Source of the DNA: an uncultured Bacilli bacterium
GTDB lineage: Bacteria > Bacillota_I > Bacilli_A > RF39 > UBA660
Reading direction: 5' to 3'
Assembly: GCA_947584955.1 (NCBI GenBank)
Contig: CANPWS010000090.1
Location: 1 to 5,191 of the forward strand
Length of the DNA stretch: 5,191 bases
Positions within the stretch are counted from its first letter, which is position 1. Each line of letters opens with the position of its first letter. Positions 1 through 5,016 of this stretch are shown piece by piece. The notes under the pieces are model-generated. The model saw only the letters and a list, made by a program, of their open reading frames with translations, did no database searches and had not been told where the DNA came from. The position numbers and the translations under genes were made by a program.

Positions 1-98
1 TATGGATTAATTATTCTATAATTATCAAATGAATTTATTTTAAGTTTTGATAAATAATCACAATAATTCAATATTTTTTCTGAGTTATTTTTTTCCAT
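1..98 (-). CDS. 5' end of an unidentified gene, truncated by the window edge
   Basis: A reading frame opens with ATG at 98-96 on the minus strand and stays open for 32 codons to the window edge. The peptide begins MEKNNSEKILNYCDYLSKL and continues to ...NYRIINP. The start is supported by a strong Shine-Dalgarno AAAGGTGA at 112-105, 6 nt from the ATG, with the same sequence and spacing as that of the methyltransferase gene just upstream. It lies 60 nt after that gene's stop on the same strand, so it is probably the fifth or later gene of the leftward operon. The visible part is charged, hydrophilic and probably helical, with no signal peptide or membrane segment. I do not recognise the family and assign no function. 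Confidence 0.7.
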   Translation of the reverse strand, partial: MEKNNSEKILNYCDYLSKLKINSFDNYRIINP

Positions 99-104
99 TA
101 TATG

Positions 105-112
105 TCACCTTT
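105..112 (-). promoter_or_regulatory. Ribosome binding site of the left-edge gene
   Basis: Minus-strand AAAGGTGA lies 6 nt before the ATG at 98. This is the main reason for calling a real gene start here despite only 32 visible codons. Confidence 0.7.
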
Positions 113-127
113 TATCAAAATAACTGT

Positions 128-142
128 ACCATAATATATGGT
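128..142. repeat. Perfect 6-bp inverted repeat between two genes
   Basis: ACCATA-ATA-TATGGT forms a perfect dyad with a 3-bp centre, in the 60-nt gap between the methyltransferase stop and the left-edge gene. In the direction of transcription (minus strand) no T-run follows it, so it is not a standard intrinsic terminator. It could be a short mRNA hairpin (processing or stability), a protein-binding site, or chance in AT-rich DNA. Confidence 0.35.
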
Positions 143-158
143 TTGAAGCAATAATAAA

Positions 159-1400
159 TTATTTCTTTTTTACTCTAGCACATATATATAATTCTCCATT
201 TGTTGGCGTTAGTTCAATATCAACAAAATTAAAATTTGATAAAGTTGTTGATAAGTCTCTAATCATATCTAAACCACGATATAAATCAACAAAACCTAGT
301 TTTGGAATTATTATTCCAGGAATAATTCTTTTTTCTTTCGTGTCTAAAAAACCATTAGATATAGATATTATTGCAATAGCATCATGTTTTAATATCCTAT
401 ATGCTTCTTTAATGGCTTGTTTAGTATTGAAAAAAGAAGAATTATATGTTCTTAAAGAAACATATAAGTCATAACTATTATCTTCTAACATTGATAAATT
501 TTCAGCTCTGCTCTGTATTATTTTAGAAGATGGTAAAAGGGTCTTTATTTTTTTTAATCCATTAGGTGCAATATCCACAAACGTTATATTTTTACAATCT
601 AAAAATAAATTACTTGCTTCTGTTCCACTACCAACACCAATATTTAAGATATTATTTTTACTTAATTCTTTATTGCTAGCCTTTTTATATATTGTATTAA
701 ATAGTTTACTCCATTCAGTATTAATAGATCTTATATCATATGAATAATCATAGTCTGAATATTTGTTATCAAATGCTTCTGATAATAAATTATTTATTAA
801 TTCATAAGATTTATCCCTTGTAATATTAATTTTATTAGATATATACGATGCCAATTCATATGTTTGTCTTTTTTTCAATATTTCATCGGTTTCTAGGTTT
901 ATCCCAAATGATTTTAATTTTTCTTTTAAGAAAAGACTAACTCTATTATTATAAAAATACTCACTATTTTTTATGTTTTGTTTACTTTCTTTATAAAAAT
1001 TAAAATTTTGATTATAAATTTCTTCTTGTAACGCTTCTACAAATCTATAAATATTATTATTTATAATTGGATCATTATTTAGATATAAATCTAATTTTGG
1101 ATCTGGAAGACCTAAATAAATTTTTTCTATATTAATTTTTTTCAATAAATTATTTAAATCAAACTGTCCTTTATCATTTAATGTATTTATAGTCAAAAAA
1201 AGTTTTTCAACTTTATTAATATTTTTATTATTTAATTTATTTATTAAATCATTAGCCCAAGAAATAGTATCGCTATTGCAAGAAAAAGAAACTAGTTCAT
1301 TATTATTTACTAGAACCGCTGAAACACGAAGTTTTTCACTATTTATATTATCTGCAATTTTAACAGCATACTTCATCCAATGATAATTATTATTAATCAT
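159..1400 (-). CDS. Degenerate RibD/cytidine-deaminase-like domain fused to class I SAM methyltransferase
   Basis: This 413-residue protein has three parts. Residues about 6-112 follow the plan of RibD-type deaminases: a first helix (WMKYAVKIAD), a strand resembling the RVGAVIV segment (LRVSAVLVNN), and a late segment IEKIYLGLPDPKLD resembling the usual IKRVVIGxxDPNP. All zinc-ligand positions appear lost: WAN (48-50) sits where HAE is expected, and the PCxxC cysteines are absent around 72-82. This part is therefore probably a non-catalytic, perhaps ligand-binding, deaminase fold. Residues about 113-245 are helical and unrecognised. Residues about 248-410 are a Methyltransf_11/UbiE-like Rossmann domain: SAM motif I NIGVGSG (253-259), acidic D276 after strand 2 (FVDIAPN), YDLYVSL (310-316), and EAYRILKHDAIAIIS (332-346). 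The substrate is unknown. The start is backed by GAAAGGTGA (1415-1407) 6 nt upstream; it follows the glycosylase gene by 17 nt. The methyltransferase call is firm; the deaminase homology is inferred by eye. Confidence 0.8.
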   Translation of the reverse strand: MINNNYHWMKYAVKIADNINSEKLRVSAVLVNNNELVSFSCNSDTISWANDLINKLNNKNINKVEKLFLTINTLNDKGQFDLNNLLKKINIEKIYLGLPDPKLDLYLNNDPIINNNIYRFVEALQEEIYNQNFNFYKESKQNIKNSEYFYNNRVSLFLKEKLKSFGINLETDEILKKRQTYELASYISNKINITRDKSYELINNLLSEAFDNKYSDYDYSYDIRSINTEWSKLFNTIYKKASNKELSKNNILNIGVGSGTEASNLFLDCKNITFVDIAPNGLKKIKTLLPSSKIIQSRAENLSMLEDNSYDLYVSLRTYNSSFFNTKQAIKEAYRILKHDAIAIISISNGFLDTKEKRIIPGIIIPKLGFVDLYRGLDMIRDLSTTLSNFNFVDIELTPTNGELYICARVKKK

Positions 1401-1417
1401 TATTAGTCACCTTTCAT

Positions 1418-2059
1418 TCAATTTAAATCATTAATATTTTTATTTAGTAAATTTTTTGCAATTGCTTCCCAAAAATAAGCTGATACTATAGTAGAATATT
1501 GTAACCATTTAGAAAAATACTTTTCAACTTCTTTGCTACTAGGTAATTCATTAAGATTATACATCCACTTCAATACTCTTTTTATGGTATTATCACCTTT
1601 TGAAAGAATATCTTCTCTACCTAATGAAAATATTAAATACATTTCTACTGTCCAGTTTCCAATACCTTTAATTTTTACTAATTTGTCAATTATCTCTTTA
1701 CTAGTAAGATTTTTGAATTCTTTAAAATCTATTTGCTTATCTATAATAGCATTAGCTAAATTTTTAATATATATTACTTTTTGTCTACATATACCAAAAC
1801 TTTTTAATTCTTCTTCAGAAATACCAATCATTGTTTTAGGAGATACTCTATATTTAATACATAGTTTATTCCAAATTACTTCACGAGTTTTATCACTTAT
1901 TTGTTGTCCTATAATGTATTTTACAAGACATTTAAAATCATCTTCTTCTATCATTATACTACACGATTTAAGATATCTTATCAATTTTTCTAATTTTTTA
2001 TCTGTGCTTATCAAATATTGAACTTCTTTGTTATTTAAATCATATTTTTTTGTTTTCAT
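1418..2059 (-). CDS. AlkA-type DNA-3-methyladenine glycosylase (HhH-GPD family), compact form
   Basis: This is a 213-residue helix-hairpin-helix base-excision glycosylase, expected to cleave the N-glycosidic bond of alkylated purines in DNA. The signature elements run in order: IIGQQIS (49-55), the family's first conserved helix; KSFGICRQKVIYIKNLA (86-102); the hairpin LVKIKGIGNWTVEMYL (127-142), with KGIG for DNA-backbone contact and a conserved Trp; and D156 in the GDNTIKR segment, aligning with the catalytic Asp of E. coli AlkA. It is shorter than E. coli AlkA (about 280 residues) because the N-terminal TBP-like domain is missing, as in yeast-type Mag1. There is no C-terminal Fe-S cysteine cluster, which argues against EndoIII or MutY. 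The ATG has no visible Shine-Dalgarno and starts 12 nt after the Nudix stop; that stop is in the same frame, so no longer ATG/GTG/TTG start exists. Translation may depend on coupling. Confidence 0.88.
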   Translation of the reverse strand: MKTKKYDLNNKEVQYLISTDKKLEKLIRYLKSCSIMIEEDDFKCLVKYIIGQQISDKTREVIWNKLCIKYRVSPKTMIGISEEELKSFGICRQKVIYIKNLANAIIDKQIDFKEFKNLTSKEIIDKLVKIKGIGNWTVEMYLIFSLGREDILSKGDNTIKRVLKWMYNLNELPSSKEVEKYFSKWLQYSTIVSAYFWEAIAKNLLNKNINDLN

Positions 2060-2071
2060 ATATATTTTTAT

Positions 2072-2614
2072 TTAATTTATTATATTACTTTCTAATATTT
2101 TTTTTAAGATAGACCATGATATAGTTTTTTCAGTTAAACCATCATAATTATTATCTATTCTATCGATTAACTCTTCCTTTGAAAAATATTTAGCATCAGA
2201 TACTTCTTCCTTTTGTAATTTTAAATTATTAACGTTAACATCTTTTGTTATAATATAACATTCATCAAAATGATTATTAATATATCCATTTTTATTATAT
2301 ACAGAAGTAGTTCCTACAATAAATTTTATATCATCATCAGTAACATTAAGACCAAATTCTTCTTTACATTCTCTAATTAACGCTTGTCTTCCAAATTCAC
2401 CAGCATTAACATGCCCTCCTATAGTAACATCCCACTTATTTGGCCATAGTTTCTTATCAGAACTTCTTTTTTGCAACAAAACATTAGAATATTTATCTAT
2501 AATAAATCCATATACAGCTCTATGCCATAATCCTTTTGAGTGACAATCATCTCTAGAAGCCACTTCACCAGTAAATTCTCCATTTTCATTGAGAACATCA
2601 AACATATCATTCAT
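2072..2614 (-). CDS. Nudix hydrolase, isopentenyl-diphosphate-isomerase-like subgroup
   Basis: A 180-residue Nudix protein with a perfect Nudix box at residues 67-89: G67, E73, R81, E82, E85, E86, G88, matching Gx5Ex7REUxEExGU, so the Mg-binding catalytic helix is intact. The layout around it (HRAVYGFIID at 31-40, NVLLQKRS at 44-51, then WPNKWDVTIGGHVNAGE at 57-73) is typical of the IPP-isomerase-like Nudix branch. That branch contains many uncharacterised hydrolases of nucleoside di- or triphosphates and other diphosphates; the family does not reveal the substrate. True IDI activity is unlikely, since those enzymes have extra catalytic Cys and Glu residues in other contexts. The ATG at 2614 has an AAAGGA site at 2628-2623, 8 nt upstream. 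The gene overlaps the end of the regulator gene by 8 nt (2607-2614), so the two are probably translationally coupled. Confidence 0.9.
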   Translation of the reverse strand: MNDMFDVLNENGEFTGEVASRDDCHSKGLWHRAVYGFIIDKYSNVLLQKRSSDKKLWPNKWDVTIGGHVNAGEFGRQALIRECKEEFGLNVTDDDIKFIVGTTSVYNKNGYINNHFDECYIITKDVNVNNLKLQKEEVSDAKYFSKEELIDRIDNNYDGLTEKTISWSILKKILESNIIN

Positions 2615-3515
2615 TATTTTTTTCCTTTCCGTTTTTTTGATTTGTTATTTCATCGTTTATAAAGGTTTTTGCTATATTAGTCATATATTTATTTCTAGAA
2701 ATTAAGTTTATCTCTATTTTTGGTAGTTCTTCTTTTACTTCAATAATTTCTAAATTATTCATATCATATAAATTTAAATTTGATTTAACTATATAACCAA
2801 TACCTAAATTATTTTTTACTGAATTAATTATTAATTCCTCTGTTGCAAGTTCTATCATTGGTTCAAATTGTATGTTATTTTCAACGAAACAATTGTTGAG
2901 GTTCTTTCTTAACGAACTCCTTATTGTAGGTAAGATTAACGATTGATCTTTTAAATCTTCTAAACAAGAAATTTTATTTTTATTTTTAGATGATTTAATA
3001 AAACACGTATCTAAACTAACTATTGGTACAATATCTATATTATTATAAATGTTTTCTATTGGTGATGTATCAATTACAAAATCTAAGTTATCCTTTACTA
3101 GTTCTTCTAATAAATCTCTAGTGGGCATATCTACAAGTTTCATTCTTACATTTGGATGATCTTTTCTAAAATCAATTATTTTTTCCATTAAATAATTCAT
3201 AACAATATGAGACTGAACTCCAATAACAATATTTGTATCCTCTTCATTATGCATAGATTTAAGTATTCTTTGACATGCATTTAATAAGTCATTTGATTCT
3301 TTAATGTATTTATAGAGAACTTGACCATATGGAGTTAAAGAAACACCATTATTAGCTCTATGAAATAGAACATAACCTAATTCTTCTTCTAACTTTGCAA
3401 TACTTCTACTTATTGCAGGTTGTGTAATATAGAGTTTATTAGCAGCTTTCAAAAAACTATTGCAATTTGCAACTTCATAAAAAATTTTTAAAAAATTCAA
3501 GTTTAAATTATTCAC
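2607..3515 (-). CDS. LysR-family transcriptional regulator, start revised to GTG at 3515
   Basis: This 302-residue protein is the usual LysR length. The N-terminal winged helix-turn-helix spans about residues 6-62: FLKIFYEVANCNSFLKAA, then ITQPAISRSIAKLEEELG as turn and recognition helix, then LFHRANNGVSLTPYG as wing. A periplasmic-binding-protein-like effector domain follows from about residue 95 (NIVIGVQ) to the C-terminus; its ligand cannot be read from sequence. The frame is open to a TTG at 3533 (308 residues), but that TTG has no ribosome binding site and probably lies upstream of the mRNA start. The GTG at 3515 has AGAGG (3528-3524) at 8-nt spacing and gives the standard LysR N-terminus. 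The gene heads the leftward operon, overlaps the Nudix gene, and is divergent from the kinase-PRTase-HAM1 operon. This is the classic arrangement for a LysR protein controlling its divergent neighbour and often itself. Confidence 0.92.
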   Translation of the reverse strand: MNNLNLNFLKIFYEVANCNSFLKAANKLYITQPAISRSIAKLEEELGYVLFHRANNGVSLTPYGQVLYKYIKESNDLLNACQRILKSMHNEEDTNIVIGVQSHIVMNYLMEKIIDFRKDHPNVRMKLVDMPTRDLLEELVKDNLDFVIDTSPIENIYNNIDIVPIVSLDTCFIKSSKNKNKISCLEDLKDQSLILPTIRSSLRKNLNNCFVENNIQFEPMIELATEELIINSVKNNLGIGYIVKSNLNLYDMNNLEIIEVKEELPKIEINLISRNKYMTNIAKTFINDEITNQKNGKEKNNE

Positions 3516-3523
3516 AATAACCG

Positions 3524-3528
3524 CCTCT
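3524..3528 (-). promoter_or_regulatory. Ribosome binding site that fixes the regulator start
   Basis: Minus-strand AGAGG (within CAAGAGGCGG) lies 8 nt before GTG 3515. The alternative TTG at 3533 sits just upstream of this site and has none of its own. Confidence 0.7.
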
Positions 3529-3535
3529 TGCAAGT

Positions 3536-3564
3536 ATTATATATAAAAATGCGTATAAAATCAA
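3536..3564 (-). promoter_or_regulatory. Sigma-A-type promoter of the regulator operon
   Basis: On the minus strand, TTGATT (3564-3559) and a perfect TATAAT (3541-3536) are separated by exactly 17 nt. Transcription would begin near 3530-3528, giving a leader of only about 15 nt that starts at the ribosome binding site. This placement excludes the TTG at 3533 as a start codon. One copy of the TGCGTATAA repeat (3550-3558) sits in the spacer, where a bound protein would be expected to block RNA polymerase; autorepression is an inference from this. Confidence 0.6.
3550..3558 (+). repeat. TGCGTATAA repeat, copy 1 (inside the regulator promoter spacer)
   Basis: Identical to the 9-mer at 3621-3629, same orientation, 71 bp apart start to start. 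This copy lies between the -35 and -10 hexamers of the regulator promoter. It is a candidate operator half of a divergent regulatory pair, possibly joined by looping. Confidence 0.4.
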
Positions 3565-3593
3565 ATAATAAATGATAATATTAATATAAATAT

Positions 3594-3613
3594 AAGTTAT
3601 AGCGATATTACTT
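3594..3613. promoter_or_regulatory. 20-bp imperfect palindrome, candidate LysR operator
   Basis: The halves AAGTTATAGC and GATATTACTT match as reverse complements at 8 of 10 positions, centred between 3603 and 3604. The site also contains a T-N11-A spacing (T3598, A3610) as in LysR boxes. It sits midway between the two TGCGTATAA copies and upstream of both presumed transcription starts, where a LysR activator normally binds. In DNA this AT-rich the T-N11-A spacing alone means little; the dyad plus position are the support. Confidence 0.4.
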
Positions 3614-3620
3614 TTTCTTT

Positions 3621-3629
3621 TGCGTATAA
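3621..3629 (+). repeat. TGCGTATAA repeat, copy 2 (over a rightward -10 candidate)
   Basis: Second identical copy of the 9-mer. It overlaps a perfect TATAAT at 3625-3630 that could be the -10 of the rightward operon. No recognisable -35 stands 16-19 nt upstream, which would fit an activator-dependent promoter, but TATAAT also arises readily by chance in this base composition. Confidence 0.35.
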
Positions 3630-3655
3630 TTATAATTAATAACAGCATTAAAATA

Positions 3656-3671
3656 AATTATAGGTATAATT
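3656..3671. promoter_or_regulatory. 16-bp perfect dyad overlapping a second rightward -10 candidate
   Basis: AATTATA-GG-TATAATT has perfect 7-bp arms. The right arm contains TATAAT (3665-3670), a second possible -10 for the kinase operon, again without a good -35. It could be an operator for a dimeric repressor or an AT-rich coincidence. If it is the -10, the transcript would start near 3677, leaving a leader of about 78 nt. Confidence 0.3.
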
Positions 3672-3707
3672 CTAAATTATATAAATTATGAAAAAAAAGC
3701 ATTTCAC

Positions 3708-3725
3708 ATATTGTTAGATATTGTT
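3708..3725 (+). repeat. Two ATATTGTT direct repeats one helical turn apart
   Basis: ATATTGTT occurs at 3708-3715 and again at 3718-3725, a 10-bp period, so both copies face the same side of the helix. They lie 16 bp before the kinase ribosome binding site, downstream of the -10 candidates. Binding here would most plausibly block elongation or initiation; an RNA role in the leader is also possible. Confidence 0.3.
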
Positions 3726-3740
3726 TAAATTATGAATAGA

Positions 3741-3746
3741 AAGGAG
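3741..3746 (+). promoter_or_regulatory. Ribosome binding site fixing the GTG start of the kinase gene
   Basis: AAGGAG, within AAGGAGATGA, ends 8 nt before GTG 3755. It is the strongest Shine-Dalgarno in the window and decides the non-ATG start; no other in-frame start exists nearby. Confidence 0.8.
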
Positions 3747-3754
3747 ATGATTGT

Positions 3755-4399
3755 GTGGCTTTAACAACAATATTTGGAATAAATGGGGTTGGCAAAGATA
3801 CTGTTGCTAATGAATTAAGAGCTAACAACCCTGATTTAATGATTACTAGTATATCTAGGATGCTTATGTATATTTTAGGTATAACAAGTTCTTATGATGT
3901 AAATGAGAAAGTAAGTGAAGAACATTATAAAATGCTTGAAAGCGTTCCACAAGAAAAAATGATTAAAATAGAAAATACTGACTATAAAAAAATACTATAT
4001 GAAATATCCAAATCAAATAGAGAAATAATAATGTTATCTCATTTAATATCAGCATTAAGACATGGTGAAAAAATTAAATACTTAACAGATAGAATAACAC
4101 CTAATTGGTACGTGGATCTTAATAAAGCCTTAATACAATTAGTTGCACCATTAGATATAATCTCTAAAAGAAGAAAAACAGATTTACTCAGAAAGAGAAA
4201 AACAGATATTGATGAAATCGAATATCATCAATCATTATGTACAAATGAATGGGAAAGAATAAAGAGGGTTAATGCAAATGCTTCTGAAAAAATGTTTATA
4301 GTTAATAATATAAATTTGAATGAAGCGACAAACGATGTAGAAAATATAATCTATAATGAAACAAAAATATTAAGAAAGGTTCGAGTGGAAATAAAATGA
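3755..4399 (+). CDS. Small P-loop nucleotide-kinase-like protein (adenylate-kinase-like fold)
   Basis: A 214-residue P-loop protein, likely phosphorylating a nucleotide. The Walker A loop is at the extreme N-terminus, FGINGVGKDTVANEL (7-21), with K14 and T16; GKxT spacing is that of nucleoside monophosphate kinases (adenylate kinases have GKGT) rather than AAA+ or ABC proteins. Strand IIMLSHL (91-97) is in Walker-B-like position but lacks a clear acidic end. LIQLVAPLDIISKRRKTDLLRKRKTD (127-152) resembles the base-binding strand followed by an arginine-rich LID of adenylate/CMP-type kinases, and FIVNNINLNEAT (181-192) resembles the closing strand and helix. The acceptor nucleotide cannot be predicted; databases may call such proteins simply AAA-family ATPase. 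It starts with GTG behind a strong ribosome binding site, leads the rightward operon, and its TGA overlaps the PRTase ATG. Downstream PRTase and HAM1 partners favour a nucleotide substrate. Confidence 0.8.
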   Translation: MALTTIFGINGVGKDTVANELRANNPDLMITSISRMLMYILGITSSYDVNEKVSEEHYKMLESVPQEKMIKIENTDYKKILYEISKSNREIIMLSHLISALRHGEKIKYLTDRITPNWYVDLNKALIQLVAPLDIISKRRKTDLLRKRKTDIDEIEYHQSLCTNEWERIKRVNANASEKMFIVNNINLNEATNDVENIIYNETKILRKVRVEIK

Positions 4400-4998
4400 A
4401 AGAAATTGCTAAAGAATTAATAAAAACTGGATGTTACATAAAAACTGATAAGGAATTTAAAACAACATATGGCGGTCAAGTAATTGCATATCTATGTTGT
4501 AGATTAGCAATTAGTAATGTAGAAGTAAGGAAAAAAGTTATAAACGAATTAACAAAGGAAATATATGAAAGCTATGGTGATAAAATTACAATTGCTGGAA
4601 TGGCTACCGCCGGTATTCCATGGGCAACAGGCGTAGCTGAAAAATTAAATTCTCCATTATTATACTTAAGAAGTACCCCTAAGGAATATGGGTTAAAAAA
4701 TTTAGTAGAAGGTAATTTAAAATATGCTACAAAAAGAGTAGTTGTTATGGATGATGTTTTATATACAGGTCAAACAGCTCAAATTGGTATTAATGCTTTA
4801 CAGGAAAAAGGTTTAGATGTAGTTGGTATTTCTACTATAGCTAAATTATCTGATAATACCGAAAAGAAATTTATAAAAAATGATATTGATGTTAAATATT
4901 TAACAGATTATGAAGAAATATTAGATGTTGCTTTAGATAATAAAATTTTAAATGAGACAGAAAAAGTTAAGATGTTAACTTTTTATAAAAAAAATTAA
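4396..4998 (+). CDS. Orotate-PRTase-like phosphoribosyltransferase (type I), substrate uncertain
   Basis: A 200-residue type I phosphoribosyltransferase, expected to join a base to PRPP, giving a nucleotide and pyrophosphate (or the reverse). The PRPP-binding signature VVVMDDVLYTGQT spans 115-127, with acidic D119/D120 and the TGQT phosphate loop. Residues 64-83 (ITIAGMATAGIPWATGVAEK) match the OPRT segment that precedes the active site. LYLRSTPKEYGLKNLVEG (89-106) matches the mobile catalytic loop of PyrE. In that loop R92 and K96 are kept, but Ser93 and Tyr98 replace the Lys and His of typical orotate enzymes (usual pattern RKxxKxHG), suggesting another base or altered catalysis. The length is near PyrE's (about 210), but no other pyrimidine-pathway gene is present. 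The start ATG overlaps the kinase stop (ATGA); only a weak GTGGAA (4385-4390) precedes it, so translation is probably coupled. The HAM1 gene follows after 18 nt. Confidence 0.87.
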   Translation: MKEIAKELIKTGCYIKTDKEFKTTYGGQVIAYLCCRLAISNVEVRKKVINELTKEIYESYGDKITIAGMATAGIPWATGVAEKLNSPLLYLRSTPKEYGLKNLVEGNLKYATKRVVVMDDVLYTGQTAQIGINALQEKGLDVVGISTIAKLSDNTEKKFIKNDIDVKYLTDYEEILDVALDNKILNETEKVKMLTFYKKN

Positions 4999-5001
4999 GA
5001 A

Positions 5002-5008
5002 GAGGTGA
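5002..5008 (+). promoter_or_regulatory. Ribosome binding site of the HAM1-family gene
   Basis: GAGGTGA lies 8 nt before ATG 5017, in the 18-nt gap after the PRTase stop. It supports the start of the truncated gene. Confidence 0.75.
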
Positions 5009-5016
5009 GATAGAAA

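Larger units (their letters stand above)
3516..3754. promoter_or_regulatory. Divergent control region between the two operons
   Basis: These 239 bp between the regulator and kinase starts contain no credible gene. It is the only place in the window where transcription diverges, so both operon promoters should lie here. The region is extremely AT-rich. The few GC-containing words stand out: TGCGTATAA occurs twice, AGCGATATTA lies in a dyad between them, and GG sits at the centre of a second dyad. These are listed separately as candidate sites. A LysR-family regulator encoded at one edge would be expected to bind here; which of the sites it uses is inference. Confidence 0.75.

Noticed and set aside
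128..142. Intrinsic terminator after the methyltransferase gene
   Set aside because: The hairpin is AT-rich, only 6 bp, and has no T-run in the transcribed direction; a gene with a good ribosome binding site follows.
1533..2021. Plus-strand open frame of 162 codons
   Set aside because: It is antisense to the well-supported glycosylase gene, has no ribosome binding site, and its translation is a low-complexity Ile/Leu/Ser-rich string expected from the reverse of an AT-rich gene.
2072..2614. Genuine isopentenyl-diphosphate isomerase (idi)
   Set aside because: The resemblance is that of the broad IDI-like Nudix branch. The perfect hydrolase Nudix box and the absence of isoprenoid genes favour a hydrolase of unknown substrate.
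3516..3533. N-terminal extension of the regulator from TTG 3533
   Set aside because: No Shine-Dalgarno, lies at or before the likely transcript start, and adds six residues absent from typical LysR proteins.
3688..3717. Nine-codon frame (MKKKHFTYC) as a leader peptide for the kinase operon
   Set aside because: No ribosome binding site, no run of a single amino acid, and no terminator/antiterminator stems nearby to support attenuation.
3732..3764. Ten-codon frame from ATG 3732 overlapping the kinase start
   Set aside because: No upstream Shine-Dalgarno; the frame runs through the strong AAGGAG site that serves GTG 3755.
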